Positions 1 to 5,621 of a stretch of DNA of 5,621 nt are shown here, one piece after another. The notes below the pieces were generated by a model that saw only the letters and a list, made by a program, of their open reading frames with translations, searched no databases and was not told the DNA's origin. The number at the start of each line of letters is the position of its first letter. Positions within the stretch are counted from its first letter, which is position 1. Source of the DNA: an uncultured Lachnospiraceae bacterium (lineage in GTDB: Bacteria; Bacillota; Clostridia; Lachnospirales; Lachnospiraceae); the NCBI GenBank assembly GCA_900549995.1, contig URQQ01000129.1:1-5621 (forward strand). Direction: 5' to 3'. The translations under genes were made by a program, and so were the position numbers.

Positions 1-170
1 CCGCCTCCGCCGTGAATAAATGCATTGATCTCCGCTTCATACATGGAAATCGCCGCCCGCTTCACAAGAGGCGGTGCTACTCCCAGTTTCGTAAGCGTCC
101 GCTTCACACTGCTGGAAGCCTCGCCTGCCATATCAAAATTATTTCCATCAATCAAAAAATCCAGTCTCAT
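1..170 (-). CDS. RsbW/SpoIIAB-like ATP-binding protein, N-terminal 56 residues (partial)
   Basis: This is the start of a gene running off the left edge; 56 complete codons are visible from an ATG at 170. The protein begins MRLDFLIDGNNF and continues with AGEASS (residues 15-20), a basic helix, and then YEAEINAFIHGGG (residues 44-56). The last segment matches the N-box of the GHKL/HATPase fold used by RsbW and SpoIIAB anti-sigma kinases (consensus EAxxNAxxHG), with Glu45 and Asn49 as the expected general base and Mg/ATP-coordinating residue. Small single-domain proteins of this kind with an AGEASS-type N-terminus are common in Clostridia, often near hydrogenase or PHP-domain genes; that context is recalled and not visible here. 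The start is chosen because the N-terminus fits the family, although the only Shine-Dalgarno-like bases (AGGG, 173-176) are just 2 nt from the ATG. It has the same orientation as the ABC operon but is separated by about 380 bp. The G-boxes lie outside the window, so kinase activity cannot be judged. Confidence 0.8.
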   Translation of the reverse strand, partial: MRLDFLIDGNNFDMAGEASSSVKRTLTKLGVAPPLVKRAAISMYEAEINAFIHGGG

Positions 171-174
171 AGCC

Positions 175-318
175 CTATTGTAATACTTTTTTATGCTTGC
201 CGCAATGTTGTTTTTTTACGGAAAAAATCCCCATGCATGAAGCTTCGCTGCATGCACAGAGATTCTCTTGCTTTATTAAAATAAAAGTTGAAGTCCCATT
301 ATGATCATCCTTACTCAT
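175..318 (-). CDS. Possible 47-residue cysteine-containing small protein, unknown function
   Basis: A short minus-strand reading frame runs from ATG (318-316) to TAG (177-175). It starts MSKDDHNGTSTFILIKQENL and contains four Cys (residues 21, 23, 28, 39) and a basic C-terminal third. It has a proper Shine-Dalgarno sequence, AAAGGAG (326-332), 7 nt from the ATG, and its stop lies 4 nt before the ATG of the RsbW-like gene, an arrangement compatible with translational coupling. Against it: I recognise no family, there is no clear domain, helix or signal peptide, a hairpin with a T-run lies inside the frame, and the promoter-like boxes overlap its 3' end. It could be a real small protein, a leader ORF, a remnant of a decayed gene or chance. 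The strong ribosome binding site is the main reason to list it. Confidence 0.3.
   Translation of the reverse strand: MSKDDHNGTSTFILIKQENLCACSEASCMGIFSVKKQHCGKHKKVLQ
177..205 (-). promoter_or_regulatory. Candidate sigma-A promoter for the RsbW-like gene, possibly leaderless
   Basis: On the minus strand TTGCGG (205-200) and TACAAT (182-177) are separated by exactly 17 nt, a good match to a vegetative promoter. The predicted transcription start would fall around position 170, on the ATG itself, so the transcript would be leaderless or nearly so. The region is A/T-rich, so a chance match is possible. If the gene is instead co-transcribed from further upstream, the AGGG before the ATG would serve as a weak ribosome binding site. 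Confidence 0.4.
222..256 (-). terminator. Weak hairpin plus T-run upstream of the RsbW-like gene
   Basis: TGCATG at 234-239 pairs with CATGCA at 251-256, and AGC (241-243) with GCT (247-249), around a 3-nt loop with one A/G mismatch. On the minus strand a run of six T (227-222) follows, but only after a 6-nt gap, which is poor for an intrinsic terminator. If functional it would end transcription entering from the ABC operon side just before the candidate promoter at 177-205. Confidence 0.22.
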
Positions 319-391
319 ATGCCTGCTCCTTTCCGATCCCGGCAATCAGCAAAAGCGTTCTTTTCTTAACACAAAATAACTTTCTCATCAT
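311..391 (-). CDS. Possible 26-residue leader-like ORF overlapping the next small ORF
   Basis: Two adjacent ATG codons (391-386) open a short frame beginning MMRKLFCVKKRTLLLIAGIG and ending at TAA (313-311). It overlaps the start of the 47-residue ORF by 8 nt, and that ORF's Shine-Dalgarno lies inside it, so ribosomes finishing here could reinitiate. The basic residues followed by a hydrophobic stretch (LLLIAGIG, residues 13-20) resemble the start of a membrane or secreted protein cut short, so a truncated remnant is as likely as a functional leader. No convincing ribosome binding site precedes it; the frame is open upstream only to a GTG at about 447, immediately after a TGA. Low confidence. 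Confidence 0.15.
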   Translation of the reverse strand: MMRKLFCVKKRTLLLIAGIGKEQAYE

Positions 392-408
392 TTCACAACG
401 AGCTTTTC

Positions 409-449
409 GCCCCCAAATAGTGAAAGTGGGGGCACTTTCTGCCCCCACT
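409..449 (-). terminator. GC-rich hairpin downstream of the permease gene with a competing third arm
   Basis: Positions 425-434 and 440-449 form a perfect 10-bp stem (arms read AGTGGGGGCA and TGCCCCCACT) with a 5-nt loop. It lies about 103 nt past the permease stop. On the minus strand it is followed by TTCACTATTT, an imperfect T-rich tail, so it is a plausible but not textbook terminator of the ABC operon. A further GCCCCCA at 409-415 can pair with TGGGGGC at 427-433, giving a mutually exclusive 7-bp alternative that uses the same middle arm. There is no T-run on the plus strand. Other possibilities are an mRNA 3'-end stabiliser or a leader switch for the downstream small ORFs. Confidence 0.45.
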
Positions 450-551
450 CAGGAAATGTTGCTAAAATACTGTTTAGATTTATCATACATACAAAATGGA
501 AGTTATCTATTTCTCCTCTTCGTTAAGACCTAGTTCATTACATATTACTTG

Positions 552-2981
552 CTATCCCTGATACCTTATTCTTTCTACCAGCGTTTCCTTTTTCAGATTA
601 CTGCTTAAAACACAGGAAAGCACAATTTGTAGAATACCAACCAGAAGAATCATAACAAGAATCGGGATAAGAGGAACGTGATAAACGTTCATTCCAAAAA
701 TCCCATTATGCTTCGCATAGGAAAACAGTGCATAGCCAAGGGGCAGACCGGCAGCAAGCGCAACGCAGATGGTGCCAACCGTAAAAATCAAGCCCTGTAT
801 TTGTAAGCTCAGATTCAACTGCTTATTGGTCATGCCTACCGCTTGCAGCACACCGTATTCCTGCTTCTTCGTGGTGATATTGATGATCATGGTGTTTGCC
901 AGATTCATAAACCCAATGAGACCGACAATTGCCATGAACAGATAGCAGCCAAGCTTCATCATACGGCTTGCGTATTCTGCAGATTGTAACTGTGCATGAT
1001 AGGTATCCATTTTTATATGCGAAGTATTAGAAATCAAAGTATTCAGACTCTGTTCCACAGATGCAACATCTTTTTTATCACAGTCCACCCACAGATAGCC
1101 ATAGGCTGTTCCCCTCGGATTCATGGAACGGTATACACCTTCCGGAATGACAAGATAAGTGTCCGCGCTTACAAAGGAGCCTGCGATTTTTCCATGATAG
1201 GTATAGGTTCCGCTTCCGTTATCAAAGTTGAATGTAATCGGTGCACCCGCAGAATACCCGTCATCTTCCATCCACATGGACCAGCCAAAGAAAACATCCC
1301 CGTTTTTGACAGCCTGTGCATAGTCCATGGAACCGATATCGCCATCCCCGCGCATCATTTCAAAATCCTCTTGATTTACGATTGCAACCGGAAATTTTGT
1401 TCCGTTCAAATCTGCAGAGACGATTTCTCTCGTCAGTACATCCGTTACACCGGGGATGGATTTGATTTTTTTAATCAAAGAATCATTCAGTGGGTTGTTC
1501 TGTAGGATTGTGTTCAGATTATTCTCCGAATAGGCTTCATCATAATTCTGAGAATAATCCAGCTGCAGTTCAAATTGTCCATGATTAACGGAAAGACGTG
1601 CTTCATGCTCCGTGTCAATATTCCCAACATAATTAGCGACAATTACAAACAATACACAGGAAAGCCCCATGGTAAGAATCGTAGCGATGGTTCTTTTCGG
1701 ATTGCCTGTCACATTTGCCATTGCCATGGAGAAAACGGTGACATCTTTTCTGCCTTTTCGTCTGCCCTGTTTTTGCGTTTTGGAGCCGCCAAGATACCGT
1801 GTCGCTTCGATGGGTGAAATCCGGGAAACAATTTTCATGGGTTTGCGCAGAGCCAAAACGACCGTAAGAAACGATACAAAAATGCAGATGAGCATAATTG
1901 TCAGTGAAAACAGAGGCACCTGATGGTTCTTGATTCCGGACGATACCAGATTTCCCTGCTCCACCAGCCAGTTGAAGCTGACTTTTGCAATCAAGAAACC
2001 AAACAGCAGCCCCAGCGGTATCGAAGGAACCGCCAGAAGAATGCCCTCACGAAAGATCAACTGCTTCATCTGCTTTCTGGTTGCACCCAGCGCCTTGATT
2101 TTTCCGTACTCCTGAACCTTCTGGGCGATCCCGACCTGGAAGATATTATAAATGACCACAACGGAAAACAGCACGATTCCGAGGATCAGGGTTCCACAAA
2201 CCACAATCATTTCATAGCTCGGCTGCAATACCCACTGCAGGTAGAGGTCATTGATGATCACGTTTTTCTGGTCAATGCCGCAGGAATCCGCGATTTCTTT
2301 TATAACAGGCGCAACATTATTCATAGATACATTTGCAGAATCGCTCAAGGTAAAATAGATATTATATTGCCTGTCACCCTCCGCAACACGCTCATTATAA
2401 AAATCCTGCGAACCGAATACAACATAGGAAGCCTCGATGGTATATTCATCCCGGTCATATAAAATCCCGCTGACAGTAAATTCCACCGGTGCGTATTCCG
2501 ACTGCATGCCGGAACGGTACTCCAATGTTACGGTGTCTCCGACCTTTACATCATGGTATCCCACTGCATCAAAGAAAGCGCGTCCTGCGGCAATTTCCTG
2601 CGCCTTTTCCGGATAGGTACCTTCCTTCAACACATATTCCTGATTATAGGGAAGCATTTTCCTGACCGTTTCATCCGCACTGACAAAGCCGCCATTTTCA
2701 TTTCCTTTCAGGATGCCCTCCGTACACATGGTGCCGATATCAGATATCTCAGCTCTGCGTTCCACTTCTTTTAATTGCGTACCATCTGCGGCGATAAACA
2801 GGCCGTAGTTGCTTCCGTATGAGCTTGCAGCCTGATCCTTCTGTAAGAGGATCAGTCCATTTCCAATTGTACTGATAATGACCAGAAGCATGGTAGTCAG
2901 GCAAATCGCCGTCATAATGAGGACACTTCTTGTCCGATTTCTTTTGTCGTTGCTGAATGCAATTTTGCTGATCGTCCTCAA
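552..2981 (-). CDS. ABC transporter permease, tandem FtsX/MacB-type, two extracytoplasmic domains
   Basis: This 809-residue inner-membrane subunit pairs with the ATPase encoded just upstream. Probable helices are at residues 19-41, 257-283, 311-334, 356-378, 430-452, 678-702, 728-752 and 771-795, giving a 1+3+1+3 layout. Two large extracytoplasmic domains lie at about 45-255 and 453-675. Each half carries the FtsX-family cytoplasmic motif that contacts the ATPase: EYGKIKALGATRKQM (291-305) and EYGVLQAVGMTNKQL (708-722), showing internal duplication. VGDTVTL (147-153) is typical of MacB periplasmic-core domains. A basic cytoplasmic linker (about 401-412) joins the halves. Such proteins export, or transmit force to, envelope substrates such as antimicrobial peptides, lipopeptides or lipoproteins; the substrate is not readable. 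BceB differs in having ten helices and a single external domain. The start is TTG (2981-2979), overlapping the ATPase stop as TTGA, with GGTGG about 7 nt upstream; the next Met (residue 23) is inside the first helix. The gene is intact. Confidence 0.92.
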   Translation of the reverse strand: MRTISKIAFSNDKRNRTRSVLIMTAICLTTMLLVIISTIGNGLILLQKDQAASSYGSNYGLFIAADGTQLKEVERRAEISDIGTMCTEGILKGNENGGFVSADETVRKMLPYNQEYVLKEGTYPEKAQEIAAGRAFFDAVGYHDVKVGDTVTLEYRSGMQSEYAPVEFTVSGILYDRDEYTIEASYVVFGSQDFYNERVAEGDRQYNIYFTLSDSANVSMNNVAPVIKEIADSCGIDQKNVIINDLYLQWVLQPSYEMIVVCGTLILGIVLFSVVVIYNIFQVGIAQKVQEYGKIKALGATRKQMKQLIFREGILLAVPSIPLGLLFGFLIAKVSFNWLVEQGNLVSSGIKNHQVPLFSLTIMLICIFVSFLTVVLALRKPMKIVSRISPIEATRYLGGSKTQKQGRRKGRKDVTVFSMAMANVTGNPKRTIATILTMGLSCVLFVIVANYVGNIDTEHEARLSVNHGQFELQLDYSQNYDEAYSENNLNTILQNNPLNDSLIKKIKSIPGVTDVLTREIVSADLNGTKFPVAIVNQEDFEMMRGDGDIGSMDYAQAVKNGDVFFGWSMWMEDDGYSAGAPITFNFDNGSGTYTYHGKIAGSFVSADTYLVIPEGVYRSMNPRGTAYGYLWVDCDKKDVASVEQSLNTLISNTSHIKMDTYHAQLQSAEYASRMMKLGCYLFMAIVGLIGFMNLANTMIINITTKKQEYGVLQAVGMTNKQLNLSLQIQGLIFTVGTICVALAAGLPLGYALFSYAKHNGIFGMNVYHVPLIPILVMILLVGILQIVLSCVLSSNLKKETLVERIRYQG

Positions 2982-3652
2982 TTAAAATCCACCACCTGTC
3001 CGTCCTCAATCACCAGAATACGGTCAGCGACCTGTGCAATTTCGTCATCATGGGTAATCATTACAATTGTCTGTCCATATTTTTTTGCGCTCATTTTCAG
3101 CAGCGCGATCACCTCGTCACTTGTCTTGGAATCAAGATTTCCGGTTGGCTCGTCCGCAAACAAAATCTCCGGTCTGTTTACCAAGGCTCTTGCAATCGCA
3201 ACGCGCTGCTGCTGTCCTCCGGAGAGGGTATTCGGAAGATTATGAATCCGGTGTTCAAGACCCAGTGTGGTGATAATATCATTGACATAAGCTTTATCCA
3301 CTTTTTTCCCGTCAAGCCCCAACGGAAGAACGATATTTTCCCACACATTGATGGAGGATACCAGATTGAATGCCTGAAATACAAATCCGATCTTTCTTCT
3401 CCGGAAAACGGCAAGCTGATCCTCCTTCATGGAATACAGGTCCTTGTCAGACAAGATCACGCTGCCGCTGGTTGGTGTATCCAGTCCGCCCAGCATATGC
3501 AGCAGGGTACTTTTTCCGGAGCCGGATTTTCCGACAATGGCGACAAATTCTCCCTGCCCAATCTGGATATTCACATGATTGACGGCTTTGACCTGATTTT
3601 CCCCCGTCCCATAAAATTTGCAAAGCTGATTCGTTTCTAATATCACGCCCAC
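2978..3652 (-). CDS. ABC transporter ATP-binding protein, MacB/LolD family
   Basis: A 224-residue nucleotide-binding subunit of normal length with every catalytic element: Walker A GKSGSGKST (41-49), Q-loop Gln93 in FVFQAFNL, signature LSGGQQQR (143-150), Walker B ILFADEP (163-169) with catalytic Glu168, D-loop GNLD (171-174) and switch His201 in MITHDD. The sequence around the Q-loop and the GGLDTPTSGSV segment are typical of the MacB/LolD/BceA group, which works with FtsX-type permeases to drive mechanotransmission or export at the cytoplasmic membrane. The start is GTG at 3652-3650, 8 nt from a strong AAGGAGG; an in-frame GTG at 3646 would be too far away. It is the first gene of the ABC transcription unit and overlaps the permease start by 4 nt, consistent with coupled translation and stoichiometric assembly. 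By context it is probably induced by the adjacent two-component system. Confidence 0.95.
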   Translation of the reverse strand: MGVILETNQLCKFYGTGENQVKAVNHVNIQIGQGEFVAIVGKSGSGKSTLLHMLGGLDTPTSGSVILSDKDLYSMKEDQLAVFRRRKIGFVFQAFNLVSSINVWENIVLPLGLDGKKVDKAYVNDIITTLGLEHRIHNLPNTLSGGQQQRVAIARALVNRPEILFADEPTGNLDSKTSDEVIALLKMSAKKYGQTIVMITHDDEIAQVADRILVIEDGQVVDFN

Positions 3653-3660
3653 TCCAATGG

Positions 3661-3667
3661 CCTCCTT
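3661..3667 (-). promoter_or_regulatory. Shine-Dalgarno site setting the GTG start of the ATPase gene
   Basis: AAGGAGG, nearly a full complement to the 16S rRNA 3' end, lies 8 nt before GTG 3652-3650. This spacing selects that GTG over the in-frame GTG two codons later. Confidence 0.8.
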
Positions 3668-3682
3668 TTCCTATTTACCAGC

Positions 3683-3715
3683 ATTGTATCAAAGGAACCT
3701 TTCATTTCACTTTCA
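3683..3715 (-). promoter_or_regulatory. Probable promoter of the ABC operon with TGAAA direct repeats in the -35 region
   Basis: TACAAT (3688-3683) is a good -10 box. It predicts a start near 3676 and a leader of about 24 nt ending in the strong ribosome binding site. At the 17-nt spacing the -35 hexamer would be AGTGAA (3711-3706), a poor match to TTGACA. Three direct copies of TGAAA (minus strand; TTTCA on plus at 3700-3704, 3705-3709, 3711-3715) cover this region. There is also a small inverted repeat, AAAGG-TT-CCTTT, just upstream of the -10. A weak -35 overlaid by direct repeats is what an activator-dependent promoter for an OmpR-family regulator would look like. Binding by the neighbouring regulator is an inference. 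Confidence 0.55.
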
Positions 3716-3757
3716 AAAAGAGAGCAGAAGTCTTACAGATTTGAAAGACTTCTGCTC
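3715..3757 (-). terminator. Intrinsic terminator of the response regulator-kinase operon
   Basis: A perfect 13-bp inverted repeat (3722-3734 with 3745-3757, arm GAGCAGAAGTCTT) around a 10-nt loop is followed on the minus strand by TCTTTTT (3721-3715). It begins 7 nt after the kinase stop codon. There is no T-run on the plus-strand side, so it acts in one direction only. It separates the regulatory genes from the transporter genes; any read-through would give a basal level of transporter. Confidence 0.88.
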
Positions 3758-3764
3758 ATCATCT

Positions 3765-5015
3765 CTACGAAAGTCCAGTCTCCGGCAGCTGAATCAAAAA
3801 GGTACTTCCTTTTCTGACTTTGCCGGAGGCTACCGTGATTGTCCCACCATGCTGCTCAATAATCTGTCTGGACAGATACAGACCGATGCCAGTTCCGCTC
3901 TTTTCGCGGACTTCCGGCGCAGTCCCTCTGTAAAACCGCTGGAATATTTTATGGTATTCACTCTGCGGGATTCCGATTCCCTGATCCTCGATCTCAATTC
4001 TCACAAAGCCGGTTCTTTTTTGTAGACGGATCGTGATTTTTGAATGTTCTGGGCTGTATTTGATGGCATTGTCCAAAACGTTAATGATTGCTTCTCCAAG
4101 CCAACGTTTATCCTGCATGAGTGCACAATGCTCCAGTGATTCGTTGCAGTCGAAAATAAGTTCTATCCCTTTCTCCGCTGCCTTTGGATACGTTCGGTTT
4201 ACTGCGGAGATGATCGTATCCATAATGGGAAGTGTTTTCTGATCAAGCTGAATCAAACCTGTCTCCAGTTTGGATATTTCCAGCAGAGACTGCAACAATG
4301 TTTCCAATCCGTCCAATGCACTCCGGCAGCGGATGCGAAATTCCTGTTGCTCCGTCTCACTCAGATTGTTCCGCAGCAATATGCTAAAGCAGGTATCCAA
4401 GGCTGCAACCGGGGTTTTCAGCTGATGGGAAATGTCGGATACCATTTCCTTTGTGCTTTCCTTCTCCGCTCTGGCTTCCTCTTGCAGCAGCTGGATATGA
4501 TGTCCGATTGCTTCAAGCTGAAATTTCAGTCTTTCCTGCCCGACATGATCTTCTGTGTCCGGCACTACCTCAAAGTGATTTTCCCGAAATGCAATCAGGA
4601 TTTGCTCTAGCTGCTCCAATCGTTTCCGACTTTCTTTCGCCTCAGCTTTCTTCCGGTAAAACAGGAACGTTAGCAAAGACAGACATAGCACTGCACTTGT
4701 ACAGCCGGTTATCATGATATTCTGCCGGAAGCGCACATAAAACGAAGTCCCTTTGTTTTCCCAGTACCCGTATTGCTCTAATAATTGCTTACCTTGTTCA
4801 TTGGCGTGATGGTCGTTTCCTTTCAGCCATCCTGCGGCAACATCCATGCCGGTGGTCTCTGCGCCCGCCGCAACTTCTGTCAGGATATCCATTTTACATT
4901 GATAATCCTGATAATATAAATAGGTGGTAAAGCAGTTCAATACCGCAAAAAGGAGTAGAACCGGCAGCACCAGTGACAAGGCATCAACCCACTTTTTACG
5001 ATGTCGTTTCGTCAC
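3765..5015 (-). CDS. Sensor histidine kinase, two transmembrane segments, HisKA/HATPase
   Basis: A membrane kinase that autophosphorylates on His and passes phosphate to the response regulator encoded just upstream. From the chosen start it has 416 residues: a basic N-terminus, helix about 10-35, an extracytoplasmic loop of about 62 residues (36-97), helix about 98-120, a charged coiled-coil-like linker without a clear HAMP domain, then the H-box SDISHQLKTPV (193-203) with phospho-acceptor His197. The catalytic domain has N-box NVLDNAIKYS (312-321, Asn316), G1 DQGIGIP (344-350), F-box FQRFYR (358-363) and G2 GTGIGLYLS (374-382). All key residues are present. The start is GTG 5015-5013, which has AGGAGG (5028-5023) 7 nt upstream and overlaps the regulator stop as GTGA. 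An in-frame ATG seven codons upstream (5036) lacks a ribosome binding site and would place that Shine-Dalgarno inside the gene. The loop may bind the signal directly; the signal is unknown. Confidence 0.93.
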   Translation of the reverse strand: MTKRHRKKWVDALSLVLPVLLLFAVLNCFTTYLYYQDYQCKMDILTEVAAGAETTGMDVAAGWLKGNDHHANEQGKQLLEQYGYWENKGTSFYVRFRQNIMITGCTSAVLCLSLLTFLFYRKKAEAKESRKRLEQLEQILIAFRENHFEVVPDTEDHVGQERLKFQLEAIGHHIQLLQEEARAEKESTKEMVSDISHQLKTPVAALDTCFSILLRNNLSETEQQEFRIRCRSALDGLETLLQSLLEISKLETGLIQLDQKTLPIMDTIISAVNRTYPKAAEKGIELIFDCNESLEHCALMQDKRWLGEAIINVLDNAIKYSPEHSKITIRLQKRTGFVRIEIEDQGIGIPQSEYHKIFQRFYRGTAPEVREKSGTGIGLYLSRQIIEQHGGTITVASGKVRKGSTFLIQLPETGLS

Positions 5016-5621
5016 TGACTTACCTCCTGATTCCATATATACCCAAGCCCGCGGATGTTTTTAATATAGACCGGAGCCGCCGGATTCTCTTCGATTTTCT
5101 CCCGAAGCCTTCTGATGTTCACAGCTACCGTATTTTCATCCATAAAATCACCATCCAGATCAAACACGTTTTCTAACAGCTGTGTTTTTGAAAGAATCTG
5201 TTTCGGGTTTTGAAGAAAAAAGGACAGCATTTTTAGTTCATTCTTCGTAAGGCTTATTTCTCTTTCCTTTACGAACGCCCTCATCTCTCCGGGGATAAAT
5301 ACGATATCCTTTGAATGCATTTTTGGAGTTCCGGGTTCATTCTTTCTGCGGCGGAAATGAGCCTCGATTTTCAGAAGAAGTACGGAAAGGCTGAACGGTT
5401 TCGTCATATAATCGTCCGCACCGGCTTCATATCCCATGACCTGATCTGTCTCCTGATCCAACGCGGTAAGACAGATAATATATACATTTTGACAATTCCG
5501 CATCCATCTGACAAGCTCTAATCCGTTTCCATCCGGAAGATTCACATCACAAATGGCAACATCCACATGATTATCACTTGCAATTCTTTTCGCTTTTTTC
5601 ACTGATTCTGCTGAAAAAACT
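5012..5621 (-). CDS. OmpR-family response regulator, 5' end outside window (partial)
   Basis: A receiver plus winged-helix DNA-binding regulator, with 202 codons visible before the TGA at 5014-5012. The frame stays open to the right edge, where the visible part begins VFSAESVKKAKRI. This corresponds to the receiver after its first 30 or so residues, so the acidic pair near the N-terminus and the true start are missing. An in-frame GTG at 5602 is an internal Val codon. Seen directly: phospho-acceptor Asp in ICDVNLPDGNG (codon 5548-5546), the conserved Thr in ICLTAL, the conserved Lys in YMTKPF, and a C-terminal Trans_reg_C domain. The latter has the TKNELKMLSFF helix, the recognition segment NTVAVNIRRLREKIE and the wing IRGLGYIW. 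It shares a 4-nt overlap with the kinase start, so the two are a cognate, coupled pair. The likely target is the promoter at 3683-3715, by proximity and inference only. Its own promoter is outside the window. Confidence 0.94.
   Translation of the reverse strand, partial: VFSAESVKKAKRIASDNHVDVAICDVNLPDGNGLELVRWMRNCQNVYIICLTALDQETDQVMGYEAGADDYMTKPFSLSVLLLKIEAHFRRRKNEPGTPKMHSKDIVFIPGEMRAFVKEREISLTKNELKMLSFFLQNPKQILSKTQLLENVFDLDGDFMDENTVAVNIRRLREKIEENPAAPVYIKNIRGLGYIWNQEVSQ

Noticed and set aside
12..533. Two plus-strand ORFs of 90 and 81 codons at 12-284 and 288-533
   Set aside because: The first runs antisense through the RsbW-like N-terminus, which has clear homology. Both have low-complexity or Cys/His/Arg-rich translations with no recognisable domain and no good ribosome binding site.
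171..551. Mobile-element end or attachment site in the intergenic region
   Set aside because: Two-component/ABC modules are often cargo on conjugative elements, but no integrase, terminal repeat or target duplication is visible here.
996..2462. Long plus-strand ORFs antisense to the permease (169 and 179 codons)
   Set aside because: They are shadows of a well-supported permease frame; the translations show no family-like composition.
2749..3009. 86-codon minus-strand ORF spanning the ATPase-permease junction
   Set aside because: It overlaps both real genes in another frame, and its composition (Gln, Trp and Arg rich) is not protein-like.
3050..3640. 196-codon plus-strand ORF antisense to the ATPase
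   Set aside because: It mirrors the ATPase gene, whose motifs are complete; no independent start signal or domain.
3722..3757. 13-bp inverted repeat as a regulator operator
   Set aside because: Its position 7 nt after the kinase stop and the T-run on one side fit an intrinsic terminator better.
5016..5036. ATG at 5036 as start of the histidine kinase
   Set aside because: It has no Shine-Dalgarno and would bury the AGGAGG at 5023-5028 inside the gene; GTG 5015 has ideal spacing and a GTGA overlap.
5600..5602. GTG at 5602 as start of the response regulator
   Set aside because: The receiver would lack its first strand, acidic pair and first helix; the frame remains open with receiver-like residues to the window edge.

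Overview
The window reads almost entirely on the minus strand and suggests a gut-type Clostridia/Lachnospiraceae chromosome. This rests on a moderate base composition, AGGAGG-type ribosome binding sites, Gram-positive-style promoters and terminators, and protein families typical of that group. The assignment is an inference from style; no taxonomic marker gene is present.

Layout in the direction of transcription (right to left). An OmpR-family response regulator, cut at its 5' end by the window edge (5012-5621), overlaps by 4 nt a two-transmembrane sensor histidine kinase (3765-5015). The kinase gene is followed 7 nt later by a strong intrinsic terminator (3715-3757). A separate transcription unit then starts from a promoter with a good -10 and no recognisable -35 (around 3683-3711). 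It encodes a MacB/LolD-type ABC ATPase (2978-3652) and an 809-residue FtsX-type permease with two large extracytoplasmic domains (552-2981), overlapping by 4 nt. Beyond the permease lies about 380 bp (171-551) without a confident gene. It holds a GC-rich hairpin with a third competing arm, two tiny overlapping ORFs of unknown status, a weak hairpin with a T-run, and a promoter-like pair of boxes abutting the next gene. At the left edge is the first 56 codons of an RsbW/SpoIIAB-like ATP-binding protein (1-170).

Functional reading. The central four genes form a complete sense-and-respond module: kinase senses an envelope signal, regulator is phosphorylated, and the ABC transporter is presumably induced. 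By family knowledge such modules usually deal with antimicrobial peptides, cell-wall-active compounds or other envelope stress. The substrate cannot be read from the sequence. The transporter is not a canonical BceAB (one extracytoplasmic domain, ten helices), and the kinase loop of about 62 residues is longer than in BceS-type intramembrane sensors. It is therefore better described as a tandem-FtsX (MacB-like) exporter/mechanotransmission pair with its own two-component system.

Three of the four genes in the module have non-ATG starts (GTG kinase, GTG ATPase, TTG permease); the fourth start lies outside the window. I see no CRISPR array, tRNA, rRNA, transposase, integrase or other mobile-element gene. 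No radically new system is evident. The most unusual parts are the 171-551 intergenic region and the promoter/terminator arrangement at 3653-3764.
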